Shown piece after piece: positions 36,562 through 47,282 of a stretch of DNA of 64,000 bases. The position numbers and the translations under genes are program-made. Below the pieces are notes generated by a model, which saw only the letters and a list, made by a program, of their open reading frames with translations, did not search any database and was not told the DNA's origin. The stretch's first letter is position 1; the number at the start of each line of letters is the position of its first letter. The stretch is from Clostridia bacterium. Its GTDB lineage: Bacteria; Bacillota; Clostridia; UMGS1810. The DNA lies in contig JAGATB010000010.1 in assembly GCA_017621495.1 (NCBI GenBank), forward strand, positions 1 through 64,000, given 5' to 3'.

Positions 36562-37593
36562 TTACATCATATCGCTTTTGATGTCGATTTTGTAGCCTGT
36601 GAGTCTTGCAGCGAGACGTGCATTCTGACCCTCTTTACCTATAGCCAGTGAGAGCTGATGATGAGGAACAATTACATATGCTTCCTTGTTCTCCACATCC
36701 ACCTCAAGGCTTATAACCTCTGCGGGATTTAAGCTTGCTGTGATAAACTCTGCAGGGTCATCGCTGTATTTGACTATATCAATCTTTTCACCGTTTAATT
36801 CATCCACTATACCCTGGACTCTGGTACCCTTGGCACCTATGCAGGAGCCTATGGGGTCGATATTGGGGTCATTGGAATACACAGCCAGCTTGCTCCTGGA
36901 GCCGGGCTCTCTGGAGATACTCTTAATCTCTACGATACCGTCGTGGATTTCGGGGATTTCCTCTTCAAAGAGCTTAACCACAAGTCCGGGTCTGGTTCTG
37001 GATACAGATACCACAGGTCCCTTGGTGGTACTCTTCACTTCGCTTACATACACCTTCATTCTCTTATGGAAGGTATATTCCTCTGTGGGTACCTGCTCAC
37101 CGGGAGCGAGATATGCTTCGGTCTTACCGATATCGAGGTAGATGTTCTTCTTCTCTATACGCTGAACCACACCTGTTACTATATTATGCTCCTTTTCGGA
37201 AAATTCGTCAAAAATAAGTGCACGTTCTGCTTCTTTAATTCTCTGCATAACTACCTGCTTGGCAGTCTGAGCAGCAATTCTGCCGAAATCGGCAGGCTTC
37301 TCTTCAAGATTAACCACATCTCCCAGCTCATATGTGCCGCTGATAAGCTTAGCCTCATCAAGGGAAATCTGAGCAAGCTCATCGGATACGGTTTCTACTA
37401 CTTCTTTTTGCTTGAATACCTTAATCTCACCGCTTTCACGGTCAATGTTTACGATTACATTGCTGTGATTGGTATTATAGTTTCTCTTATATGCCGATAC
37501 CAAAGCTGCGTCAATTGCATCAAGCAGGATATCCTTGCCTATACTTTTGGTTTTTTCGATTTCGTCCAATGCGTTAAGAAATTCACTGTTCAT
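36562..37593 (-). CDS. nusA: Transcription termination/antitermination factor NusA
   Basis: About 343 residues, the short Firmicutes form: N-terminal RNA-polymerase-binding domain (MNSEFLNALDEIEKTKSIGK), S1 domain and two KH domains (DPIGSCIGAKGTRVQGIVDE, LSLAIGKEGQNARLAARLTG), no C-terminal acidic repeats. It modulates pausing and termination. The start at 37593 matches the family N-terminus; an upstream ATG (37605) directly abuts the ribosome site. Confidence 0.96.
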   Translation of the reverse strand: MNSEFLNALDEIEKTKSIGKDILLDAIDAALVSAYKRNYNTNHSNVIVNIDRESGEIKVFKQKEVVETVSDELAQISLDEAKLISGTYELGDVVNLEEKPADFGRIAAQTAKQVVMQRIKEAERALIFDEFSEKEHNIVTGVVQRIEKKNIYLDIGKTEAYLAPGEQVPTEEYTFHKRMKVYVSEVKSTTKGPVVSVSRTRPGLVVKLFEEEIPEIHDGIVEIKSISREPGSRSKLAVYSNDPNIDPIGSCIGAKGTRVQGIVDELNGEKIDIVKYSDDPAEFITASLNPAEVISLEVDVENKEAYVIVPHHQLSLAIGKEGQNARLAARLTGYKIDIKSDMM

Positions 37594-37637
37594 TTTTATA
37601 ATCATTCCTCTCTGATAGTTTATAATTTTATTTTAAT

Positions 37638-38117
37638 TTAAAAAATTACCGCAAGTCGTACGAAAGACGTCTCGTCTCTGTTTATGCTGAGCTCGGTGCC
37701 GTCTGCTGTTACGGTGATAACACCGTCCTTTAAGCCGCCCAGTGTACCGCAAATGAGCTTGGAGCCGTTAATCTGCTTATACAAGCCTATCTCCACCTCT
37801 CTGCCTGCGAAACGAACATAGTCCTCCTCCTTTTTAAGGGGTCTGTCAAGTCCGGGAGAAGTAACCTCCAGCATATATGGTACATTGGTGGGGTCATTTT
37901 TGTCCAATGCTTCACTAAGTGCACGGCTGACATTCTCACACATGGTGATGGAAACATGAGATGATGGATTATCATCTACAGTATCCAGTGTCACTCGCAT
38001 GACGTAGTCTGAGCCTTCCTTCTTGTACTCCACATCGTACACGGTGCAGCCCTGTGCCTCTGCTATGGGCAATGCCATATCGTATACAATCTGAGTTACC
38101 TTTGAGCCTGATGCCAT
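37638..38117 (-). CDS. rimP: Ribosome maturation factor RimP
   Basis: 159 residues, usual length, with N-terminal CTVYDVEYKKEGSDYVMRVT and the family core YMLEVTSPGLDRPLKKEEDY. It assists 30S assembly. First gene of the long minus-strand operon rimP to ribF, preceded by a promoter and a leader hairpin. AGAGGTG precedes the ATG. Confidence 0.96.
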   Translation of the reverse strand: MASGSKVTQIVYDMALPIAEAQGCTVYDVEYKKEGSDYVMRVTLDTVDDNPSSHVSITMCENVSRALSEALDKNDPTNVPYMLEVTSPGLDRPLKKEEDYVRFAGREVEIGLYKQINGSKLICGTLGGLKDGVITVTADGTELSINRDETSFVRLAVIF

Positions 38118-38162
38118 ATAAACACCTCTTTACATTTAAAATACCTGCATAACAATACGAAA

Positions 38163-38184
38163 GAGTGGGTTTGTCAACCCACTC
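38163..38184 (-). promoter_or_regulatory. rimP leader hairpin
   Basis: GAGTGGGTT pairs with AACCCACTC around a short GACA loop, in the leader about 50 nt upstream of rimP. It is not followed by a good T-run. Confidence 0.5.
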
Positions 38185-38209
38185 CGCATGTTAGATGTTA
38201 TGAAAATCG

Positions 38210-38261
38210 TTGATATCATATCAACATAACTTATTTTAACACATCTTAAAAGAAAAATCAA
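38210..38261 (-). promoter_or_regulatory. Promoter of the rimP-ribF operon with palindrome at the start site
   Basis: On the minus strand: TTGATT (38261-38256), a 17-nt spacer, TAAAAT (38238-38233). A GTTGATATGATATCAAC palindrome (38226-38210) starts at about +1 and could be an operator or a 5' hairpin. Confidence 0.6.
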
Positions 38262-38330
38262 GTCTTTTTTTAGTAAATTTTGATAAATTTACTTTTTTAT
38301 TGCAATTATAACGTTTTATTTCGAGTTAGA

Positions 38331-38376
38331 TTGACAACTCAAAATAATTGTGTTAAAATATAATTGTAATTTTGAG
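38331..38376 (+). promoter_or_regulatory. fic promoter overlapped by an inverted repeat
   Basis: TTGACA (38331-38336), a 17-nt spacer, TAAAAT (38354-38359). CTCAAAAT (38338-38345) and ATTTTGAG (38369-38376) form an 8-bp inverted repeat that covers the core promoter, a good candidate operator. The Fic protein has a C-terminal winged-helix-like region, so autoregulation is possible. Confidence 0.65.
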
Positions 38377-38392
38377 ATAAGAAGGTGTAAAT

Positions 38393-39526
38393 ATGAATAG
38401 AGCCGGAGAATATGTCACAAATTTAAGCGTAGAAGCTCAATACAAGTCATTTCGCCCTGCACCGCTGCCGGTAGAAATTAATACGGACGCAGAAATGATT
38501 TCCTTGCTTACAGATGCAACAAAAGCATTAGCTATATTAGATACGTTGTCAAGTTATATTCCGAATATGAATTTATTTGTATCTATGTATGTGCGTAAAG
38601 AAGCGTTATTGTCATCACAGATTGAGGGAACACAGGCAACTTTGGAAGATGTATTAGATCCTTTGATTGAGAAAAATGCAAATCAGAATGTTGTAGATGT
38701 AATTAATTATATAAAAGCAACCGAGTTTGCTCTTGAAAGGCTAAACTCACTCCCACTATGTAACAGACTTATAAAGGAAACTCACAAGGTTTTAATGAAG
38801 GATGTGCGAGGTCAGGAAAGGAATCCCGGAGAATTTCGATATTCTCAAAACTGGATTGGTGCTGCAGGCAGTACACTCAAAAATGCACGATATATACCGC
38901 CTAATCCCGAAGATATGAAACAGGCAATGTCTGATTTAGAAAAATATATGAATTCAGATGATGAATTGGATTTGCTGATTCAGGCAGCCTTAATTCATTA
39001 TCAATTTGAAACAATACATCCGTTTTTAGATGGTAATGGCCGTGTAGGCAGATTGTTAATTACTCTTTTTTTAATGGAGAAAAAGAGATTAAATACTCCT
39101 GCTCTTTATATATCCTATTACCTCAAAAACAACCGAATTGAATATTATGACCGTATGAGTGAAGTGAGAAACAAGAACAATTACGAACAATGGATAAAAT
39201 TCTTTCTTCGTGCAATCAAAGAATCCTCAGAAGATGCAATTGAAACAATTAATAAATTATCTGAATTACACGATAAGAATATTGCAATTATTGAGAAAAT
39301 GGGCAGAGCCTCAAAAACCGCAAAGGAAATTTTTGATTATCTTGAAAAAAATCCTATTATAGACATCGGGAAAACATCTGAAGAATTATCACTTGCATTC
39401 AGTACCGTTTCTGCAGGTGTAAAACGACTCGAAGAATATGGAATACTTGTGCAGACAAATAACGCAAACCGTAACCGTGTATTTGCTTATGAAGATTATC
39501 TTGGGATTTTGAGAAAAGATACTTGA
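38393..39526 (+). CDS. Fic-family AMPylase with inhibitory motif and C-terminal HTH
   Basis: 377 residues. The N-terminal Fic_N region carries the class-II autoinhibitory helix motif (S/T)xxxE(G/N) as SSQIEGTQ. The Fic core has the full active loop HPFLDGNGRVGR near 205. The C-terminus (TSEELSLAFSTVSAGVKRLE) looks like a winged helix. Fic enzymes transfer AMP, or other phosphates, to target proteins. Target unknown. AAGAAGGTG precedes the ATG. It is AT-rich against the flanking operons, and its promoter has an inverted repeat. It starts an accessory block. Confidence 0.9.
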   Translation: MNRAGEYVTNLSVEAQYKSFRPAPLPVEINTDAEMISLLTDATKALAILDTLSSYIPNMNLFVSMYVRKEALLSSQIEGTQATLEDVLDPLIEKNANQNVVDVINYIKATEFALERLNSLPLCNRLIKETHKVLMKDVRGQERNPGEFRYSQNWIGAAGSTLKNARYIPPNPEDMKQAMSDLEKYMNSDDELDLLIQAALIHYQFETIHPFLDGNGRVGRLLITLFLMEKKRLNTPALYISYYLKNNRIEYYDRMSEVRNKNNYEQWIKFFLRAIKESSEDAIETINKLSELHDKNIAIIEKMGRASKTAKEIFDYLEKNPIIDIGKTSEELSLAFSTVSAGVKRLEEYGILVQTNNANRNRVFAYEDYLGILRKDT

Positions 39527-39570
39527 TAAATTGCATTAAGTAAATTTTAAAATTGAAAACCGACTATAAG

Positions 39571-39760
39571 CCTCATCGTTTTAAATATGAAACAATGAGG
39601 CTAATGATATTATAGAAAACAGAGGACTATAGGCTTATAGTGATGGAATGAAAATTAAATCAACTAAAACCTACAACGACATCCTTAAATACATATAAAG
39701 ATGAATAGTAAACAAAGCTGCAATATCGGTTAAAGGACTGATGTTGCAGTTTTCTTTTTG
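39571..39760 (+). terminator. Hairpins downstream of fic
   Basis: A GCCTCATCGTTT/AAACAATGAGGC hairpin (39571-39602) lacks a T-run. A second, GCTGCAATATCGG/CTGATGTTGCAG followed by TTTTCTTTTTG (39718-39760), is a standard terminator. No gene is seen between 39527 and 40046; the stretch holds these hairpins, a promoter and a structured leader. Confidence 0.65.
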
Positions 39761-39788
39761 TGCAAAAGTGAAAATTTTATTAAAAGGA

Positions 39789-39817
39789 TTGTAAAATCGT
39801 ATCTGTTATGCTATAAT
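39789..39817 (+). promoter_or_regulatory. Promoter for the SLH-protein leader
   Basis: TTGTAA (39789-39794), a 17-nt spacer, TATAAT (39812-39817). It gives a leader of about 220 nt before the gene at 40047. Confidence 0.7.
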
Positions 39818-39822
39818 GTTTA

Positions 39823-39945
39823 TGCTAGATACTATAAAATCAATATACTGGGATTAGTATATTTTTCTCTACGAAGTGTACGCTATGTTAAAAGCGTACT
39901 ACTCTGAAATGCTTTGTAGAGAAGTATATTGATTAGTGTCTAGCA
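39823..39945 (+). ncRNA. Unassigned 123-nt structured leader
   Basis: A long closing stem, TGCTAGATACTA with TAGTGTCTAGCA, encloses a nest of pairings: ATCAATATAC/GTATATTGAT, TCTCTACGAAG/CTTTGTAGAGA and GTACGCT/AGCGTAC. It starts right at the predicted transcription start and is followed by an intrinsic terminator, an arrangement like a riboswitch or attenuator. I do not recognise a known class; it has no GEMM hallmarks. An inverted-repeat transposable remnant is the alternative. Confidence 0.5.
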
Positions 39946-39976
39946 GCCTATCATTCAGGGTTATGTGCGTTTTTAG

Positions 39977-40010
39977 TGCATCACTCTGCAATATGAGTGG
40001 TGCATTTTTT
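39977..40010 (+). terminator. Leader terminator upstream of the SLH protein
   Basis: TGCATCACTC pairs with GAGTGGTGCA and is followed by six T, 37 bp before the ATG at 40047. It would stop transcription in the leader unless prevented. Confidence 0.8.
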
Positions 40011-40046
40011 ATTTTTGTTGGTTGCTAAACCAGAAAGGATGATTTT

Positions 40047-42602
40047 ATGAAAAAAATTTTAGTGGTAATTTTAACAGGAATTATAGTGCTATCGAGCATA
40101 GGTGCCTTTGCTTCAGGTAAATATGAGGCGCTTGAAAGCCTTGGTAATTATGGAGACTTAGAGTATATTTACGATAATATGGAAGTAAGCTATGATTACA
40201 ATGGTGAAAGAGTTTACCTGAACAAGGAACATATGACATATAAAGAATGTGAGGTTATGCTTCAAGTTCTTTCAGATGAAAAACTTTCATTTAAGGATAT
40301 AAAAACAACCGAAGCTGTTGAACCAACAGATGATTTATTCCCTAAAAAGGGTTATGTTGAGTTTTTAGACGAAAATGACGGTAATTGGATTATTGCGTTT
40401 GACGAAAACGAAGTATATGCAAGATGTGTTGATCCTATAAATAAAACATTTAGACACGGTTTTTTCAGTTATAAACTTGACACAATGTATAATTCTTTTC
40501 GTGCTTTTTTGGATAACATTGTAAAAGGAGATACAAATGATATAGAAAATACTCCGAATAATCCTTCTGAGGATAAGCCGAGTGAACCGGAAACAGAAAA
40601 ACACGAAAATCAAATAAATGTATATGACATGAAACAAATTTATTCAGCTTCATTCCCTCTTGGAAACTTTGGAAGTGATTTCTCATGGGGTATATGTTCA
40701 TACACAAGAGAAAACGAAACTGAGCCGGTAACAGTAGCATATCTTACATTTGAAGATATGGAATTTTTAAGGGTTTTGACAGAAACTGAAATTAAAAATA
40801 ATAAAATTGTCTTTGACAATAAAAGAGTTGCATACTTTGAAAAAGGTACGGACGGAATCGAATATGATATGAATTTCAGTCTGACTAATGATTTTGAACT
40901 GCAATTGAATGTAAATGATAACAAACAAGTTGAATATGCAGTTATGACATATAAAAATGTTTATTCGGGAGCATCACCCGAAACTGAAATTATAGATATG
41001 TCAAAATATCAACAAAGCGGACAGTTGCCTACAAACGGAAAAATATCTTTTGATAAAAAATACAATTCTATTGTTGATGATAATACTGACAATGAACTTG
41101 TTGAAACTTTACTAAAAAAAGAAAAAGATAGCCTTATGAACTTCGTATCACTTATGGAAGAAGATTCATATATTGCAATCAAGCTTTCAAAAACTGAAAA
41201 TGACTATGGTGCAAGACACACTTATGTTGAAAAAAGCAACAAAACCGACTTGACTAATTTTATAAATGGTCTGTTTACAGAGATTGAAAAGCAAAAGACA
41301 GGCATGGGCTCTATGAGCTCAGATAAGTATTCGTATTGTGACTTCAAACTCCGATATAAAGAAAATAGCAAGTGGGTAACGAGTGACTTTGAAATACAAA
41401 TATCAAATGATAGCGTATATATTACTAATCAAAGCAGTGGCAGTAATAGTGCTGTAGCCGTTTCTGTTAAAGATGCTTCTAAATTGATTGACTACATCTA
41501 TGATTATTCAAAGAATAAATTTTTAACTTTTGAAAACAAAAATAGTGAAGATAATATTGAACCTGAACTGTACGGAACTATAAAGGGTTTAACCAAAACA
41601 GATGTCATAGACTTTGAATTTAAGCAGGCAATAGGAAGCAATGATTATGTAGCAAAACATATCGCAACACCCGGTAAAACAATAAAGGCGGTTTTTGAAA
41701 GATATAAAGAAAATAATTATAAATCTACATACATATTGAAACTTTCGGGTGATTTAGGCGAGGTGTCTTTGTGGAAAACAAATCAATCGTCGTTAATCGG
41801 AGATGAAGAAATTTATTCAAATAATATACCGATTTCATTTAGCACATATTGCAGAAGCGAAAGCGAAAAATTATTTAATTATGGTACATTGACTCCGTAT
41901 GATAAATATGATTTGAAACTGATATTTAGAGATAATGATATTTATGAAGTATATTTCGATAATGCAAAATGCTCTAATCTTAAATATGCACAATTAACGG
42001 ATGATAAAAAACTTGCAGAGGAATTTGTTGAAAAAGACAAAGAGGTTGTTCTGCGTGAAGCTCAGGAATGTGCTGATACACTTTATGACTTCGGTTTATT
42101 CAAAGGAACAGATAAAGGTTATGAGCTTGAAAAGAGCCTTACAAGAGAAGAAAGTGCAACTATCCTTGTAAGATTACTCGGCGAAGAAGATAAAATAAGA
42201 ACAGACGATTTTGACGAAGTATTTGTGGATGTTGACAAAGCTAGATGGTCTTATGCTTATGTAATGTATTGCTACAAAAACAACATCACAAAAGGCACCG
42301 GAGCAGATACATTCTCTCCCGATGTTCAAATTGATGCAAACCAATTTATTACTCTGATGATGCGTTTGCTCGGATATAGTGATGTTGAACCTGATACCGC
42401 ACTTCAAAAGAGCGTTGAGTATAAACTGCTTCCACAAGAAAAGATTGACGAGCTGACAAAGAAAAAAGTATTTACAAGAAGTGATATGGTTCAGATAGTT
42501 TACAACAGTTTGAAAACACAGATGGACGATGAAACCGTATTTGCTGATTACTTGTTAGAAAAAGGTATTTTAACCGAAAAAGAAATCGAACAGATAAAAT
42601 AA
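40047..42602 (+). CDS. Secreted S-layer-homology (SLH) domain protein
   Basis: 851 residues. A signal peptide (MKKILVVILTGIIVLSSIGA) ends near residue 23. The long middle part has no recognisable domain and is rich in Asn, Lys and Glu; a linker near 170-195 is Pro/Glu rich. The C-terminus (from about 675) holds SLH repeats, with LTREESATILVRLLG, a conserved WSYAYVMYCYKN and TFSPDVQIDANQFITLMMRL. SLH domains anchor proteins to cell-wall glycans. The partner of the anchored region is unknown. AGAAAGGATG precedes the ATG. It is controlled by a structured leader and terminator. Confidence 0.85.
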   Translation: MKKILVVILTGIIVLSSIGAFASGKYEALESLGNYGDLEYIYDNMEVSYDYNGERVYLNKEHMTYKECEVMLQVLSDEKLSFKDIKTTEAVEPTDDLFPKKGYVEFLDENDGNWIIAFDENEVYARCVDPINKTFRHGFFSYKLDTMYNSFRAFLDNIVKGDTNDIENTPNNPSEDKPSEPETEKHENQINVYDMKQIYSASFPLGNFGSDFSWGICSYTRENETEPVTVAYLTFEDMEFLRVLTETEIKNNKIVFDNKRVAYFEKGTDGIEYDMNFSLTNDFELQLNVNDNKQVEYAVMTYKNVYSGASPETEIIDMSKYQQSGQLPTNGKISFDKKYNSIVDDNTDNELVETLLKKEKDSLMNFVSLMEEDSYIAIKLSKTENDYGARHTYVEKSNKTDLTNFINGLFTEIEKQKTGMGSMSSDKYSYCDFKLRYKENSKWVTSDFEIQISNDSVYITNQSSGSNSAVAVSVKDASKLIDYIYDYSKNKFLTFENKNSEDNIEPELYGTIKGLTKTDVIDFEFKQAIGSNDYVAKHIATPGKTIKAVFERYKENNYKSTYILKLSGDLGEVSLWKTNQSSLIGDEEIYSNNIPISFSTYCRSESEKLFNYGTLTPYDKYDLKLIFRDNDIYEVYFDNAKCSNLKYAQLTDDKKLAEEFVEKDKEVVLREAQECADTLYDFGLFKGTDKGYELEKSLTREESATILVRLLGEEDKIRTDDFDEVFVDVDKARWSYAYVMYCYKNNITKGTGADTFSPDVQIDANQFITLMMRLLGYSDVEPDTALQKSVEYKLLPQEKIDELTKKKVFTRSDMVQIVYNSLKTQMDDETVFADYLLEKGILTEKEIEQIK

Positions 42603-42627
42603 TAATTTTGTAAAGCAAGGTGATTTT

Positions 42628-43077
42628 ATGAAGAAAGTTATATTACCAATTTTTATAATTGTAGCAATAGTTTCGTCAGTTCTTTTAATAAATACTACAT
42701 ATCAAAAAAATCGCTTGCAGAAAAACATCGATGAAATGTTTACCAGCAGTTACTATGAAGTTATTTTAAACCTACTCAATATGGAGATAGAAGGTATAAG
42801 CGAAGATGCAATGCATATGTATCAATCCAAAAACACTAAGCACAGTTATAATTTAGAGCAACTATTTCAACATACTTCCTTTGTAAAAAATAATAATAGT
42901 GATTTAAAATATATAATTTCTGTAATAGCACAATCTTCAGGTTATAATGCCGTTACTAAAATAAATATGGATAAGGAATTGTATGATTATTTACATCAAG
43001 TCCCAACTGACTATTTTAACAATGATGAATTATTAAGTAAAGCAAAAATGGCTCTTGATAAAGCACTTATAGATTAA
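42628..43077 (+). CDS. Membrane-anchored protein of unknown function
   Basis: 149 residues with an N-terminal membrane segment (about 4-22) and an extracytoplasmic part of about 125 residues without a known domain. CAAGGTGATTTT precedes the ATG. It lies 25 bp after the SLH gene and probably belongs to the same operon. Function unknown. Confidence 0.65.
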   Translation: MKKVILPIFIIVAIVSSVLLINTTYQKNRLQKNIDEMFTSSYYEVILNLLNMEIEGISEDAMHMYQSKNTKHSYNLEQLFQHTSFVKNNNSDLKYIISVIAQSSGYNAVTKINMDKELYDYLHQVPTDYFNNDELLSKAKMALDKALID

Positions 43078-43092
43078 AGAGGAGGTTTGCAT

Positions 43093-43346
43093 ATGAGAAA
43101 AATATTATGCATTATAAGTGTAGTATCAATTTTGCTTACAATGTCAGTATCAGTATTTGCGGGAGATATACCTGAAAGTCTGTTAAGTGAAGATTACCTG
43201 AAGTTTTACCTACTGATACCCCGTTAGAACTTCCTGATGTACCCAAGAAGAATTATACAGGTTGGGTTGTAGGTGGAGTTGCAGTAGTATTTGTGATTGC
43301 CTTTGCTGTTGGTTATAGTGTTATCGGAAAAAGAAAAACGAAATAG
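43093..43346 (+). pseudogene. Frameshifted small secreted/membrane protein
   Basis: After GGAGGTTTGC an ATG at 43093 opens a signal peptide-like MRKILCIISVVSILLTMSVS and ends early at TAG 43225. A continuation in another frame (about 43197-43346) encodes PEVLPTDTPLELPDVPKKN, a strong membrane helix (VVGGVAVVFVIAFAVGYSV) and a basic tail GKRKTK. Together they make a sensible 84-residue protein of signal peptide, linker, membrane helix and tail, so one nucleotide seems lost or gained near 43185-43200. It could also be a sequencing error. Confidence 0.6.
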
Positions 43347-43363
43347 TACAAAGCTTAAATGTT

Positions 43364-43411
43364 AACGATGTCGTGTAATGGACAACCGTCTACTGTACGA
43401 CATCGTTTTTT
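43364..43411 (+). terminator. Intrinsic terminator after the SLH operon
   Basis: AACGATGTCGT pairs with ACGACATCGTT and runs into TTTTTT. Confidence 0.85.
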
Positions 43412-43568
43412 GTTACACAAATGCAATTTGACATTATGAGGCATATGCTCCGCTTACCAAATTGACCATTTGTGTTGCTTGTTGGCACAAGAAATTAGTA
43501 AAACGTAGAGAATTTGAACAATTTATCAGCCGGAAACTTACAATTTAAAAGATAACTATTGATAAATT

Positions 43569-43612
43569 AAAGCCAATATGATATAATATTTTTTGTTACA
43601 TTGGCTTTTTTC
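43569..43612 (+). terminator. Second terminator-like hairpin
   Basis: AGCCAAT pairs with ATTGGCT and is followed by a T-run, 117 bp before ychF. No gene is seen in 43412-43568, and its transcript is unknown. Confidence 0.55.
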
Positions 43613-43728
43613 CTAAACGCGAAAAATGAGCAAAAATTGTTCGTATGATATCCATTTTTGTAAAAATGGCGAAGTGACTACATATAAAATGCTGAAAACA
43701 CTAATAAATCAAGGAGATGTGATATATA

Positions 43729-44826
43729 ATGAAATTAGGAATTGTAGGTTTGCCCAATGTTGGTAAAAGTACACTCTTTAATGCCATAACACAGGCAGGT
43801 GCGGAGTCTGCTAACTACCCCTTCTGTACCATAGAACCCAATGTGGGAGTGGTAGCAGTGCCGGATGAAAGGCTCGACAAGCTCCGTGATATGTACAACC
43901 CTCGCAAGTACACTCCTGCAACGGTGGAATTTGTGGATATAGCAGGCTTGGTTAAAGGTGCCAGCAAGGGCGAAGGTCTGGGTAATAAATTCCTGGCTCA
44001 TATACGTGAGGTAGATGCTATATTGCACGTAGTGCGCTGCTTTGAGGACCCAAACATAGTACACGTAGACGGTAAGATAGGACCTGCCAGAGACATAGAG
44101 ACCATAAACATGGAGCTTATATTTGCCGATATGGAAATGGTAGAAAAACGCATTGACAAGACCAAGAAAGCAATGAAGGGCGGAGACAAGAAGTATCAGG
44201 CAGAGCTTACAATGCTTGAAAGAATCTACGATGCACTGGAAAATGGCAAAAGTGCCCGAGCTTTGGACTACAGCAAGGAAGAAAAGGAAATACTAAAAGA
44301 AATATCCCTGCTTACCCTAAAGCCCGTAATCTACGCGGCAAATGTATCTGAGGACGATTTCGTAAACGGTATCGAGAGTAACGAGTTTGTAAAAGAGCTC
44401 AGCTCTATAGCTGCAGAAGAAGGCGCAGAGGTGCTCCCAATCTGTGCAAGGATAGAGGAAGAGATAGCCGAGCTTGACGAGGATGAAAAAGGTATGTTCC
44501 TTGAGGAACTGGGTATCAGCGAATCCGGACTTAACAGACTCATAAAGAAGAGCTATCACCTGCTGGGGCTCATAAGCTACCTCACCGCAGGCGAGCCGGA
44601 GGTAAGGGCATGGACCATCAAACAAGGCACCAAAGCACCCCAGGCAGCGGGCAAAATCCACACAGACTTTGAAAGAGGCTTCATCAGAGCCGAGGTGGTA
44701 TCCTTTGATGACCTGATGGCGTGCGGTACATATGCCGCTGCAAGAGAAAAGGGTCTGGTACGTTTGGAAGGCAAGGAATATGTGATGAACGATGGCGATA
44801 TAGTGCTTTTCCGTTTCAACGTTTAA
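43729..44826 (+). CDS. ychF: Redox-regulated ATPase YchF
   Basis: 365 residues, full length, Obg-like P-loop ATPase. It begins [20 protein letters not shown] and has the [18 protein letters not shown] and [20 protein letters not shown] signatures, then a coiled-coil domain (about 130-200) and a C-terminal TGS domain ([20 protein letters not shown]). It hydrolyses ATP and binds the ribosome. CAAGGAGATGTG precedes the ATG. Monocistronic, ended by a hairpin. Confidence 0.97.
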   Translation: MKLGIVGLPNVGKSTLFNAITQAGAESANYPFCTIEPNVGVVAVPDERLDKLRDMYNPRKYTPATVEFVDIAGLVKGASKGEGLGNKFLAHIREVDAILHVVRCFEDPNIVHVDGKIGPARDIETINMELIFADMEMVEKRIDKTKKAMKGGDKKYQAELTMLERIYDALENGKSARALDYSKEEKEILKEISLLTLKPVIYAANVSEDDFVNGIESNEFVKELSSIAAEEGAEVLPICARIEEEIAELDEDEKGMFLEELGISESGLNRLIKKSYHLLGLISYLTAGEPEVRAWTIKQGTKAPQAAGKIHTDFERGFIRAEVVSFDDLMACGTYAAAREKGLVRLEGKEYVMNDGDIVLFRFNV

Positions 44827-44831
44827 CAATC

Positions 44832-44869
44832 GCATGAACAATTTGCTAAAATTAACAAATTGTTCACGC
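44832..44869 (+). terminator. Hairpin downstream of ychF
   Basis: GAACAATTTG pairs with CAAATTGTTC, 10 bp after the stop codon. The T-run after it is weak. Confidence 0.55.
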
Positions 44870-44946
44870 ATTTATGAAAAAATGAGATTTACCGAGAAAA
44901 CAAGAGAAAAATCACTGTATTTTGGTGTAATCGCTTTTTTTGGAGT

Positions 44947-45352
<406 letters not shown>

Positions 45353-45363
45353 TCAGGAGGTAA

Positions 45364-47010
<1,647 letters not shown>

Positions 47011-47029
47011 TACCCAAATAAAATTTTTG

Positions 47030-47149
47030 GGGGCTGTAAATAAAGTCATGAAAGACGGGGACGGCAGGTAATTTTGTCATGTAAAACCTTGGTTTTATGT
47101 GACAAAATAGCTCCGTCCCCTTGGATGTTGTGACTTTATTTACAGCCCC
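47030..47149. mobile_element. 120-bp MITE-like element, copy A
   Basis: Terminal inverted repeats GGGGCTGTAAATAAAGTC and GACTTTATTTACAGCCCC, inner stem TTTTGTCATGTAAAACC / GGTTTTATGTGACAAAA, GACGG/CCGTC arms. Nearly the whole element folds back on itself. The other copy is at 50962-51081, same length and near-identical. The terminal repeat recalls IS256-type ends, but the parent transposon is not in the window and no clean target duplication is seen. Confidence 0.8.
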
Positions 47150-47184
47150 TGTTTTTTGTTAAAGATGGAATACGATATACGGTG

Positions 47185-47258
47185 TATCTCTCCCTCAGTC
47201 ACTTCGTGACAGCTTCCTCATCATAGGAAGCCGGATGTTCTCTTATGAGGGAGAGATA
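47185..47258. repeat. Palindromic intergenic repeat
   Basis: TATCTCTCCCTCA pairs with TGAGGGAGAGATA around an inner stretch with GTCACTTCGTGAC and GCTTCCTC/GGAAGC-type stems. It resembles REP-like intergenic palindromes of gut Clostridia, but only one copy is visible here. Confidence 0.5.
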
Positions 47259-47282
47259 GCTTATCTCAAATGGGAAGCTTAG

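Noticed and set aside
39823..39945. c-di-GMP riboswitch in front of the SLH gene
   Set aside because: Neither the GGCAAACC/GACGCAAAGCC hallmarks of GEMM-I nor a recognisable class-II pattern is present, so I left it unassigned.
47030..47149. Simple groEL terminator
   Set aside because: The same 120-bp unit recurs at 50962-51081 with matching ends, so it is a repeat element, even if it may also end transcription.
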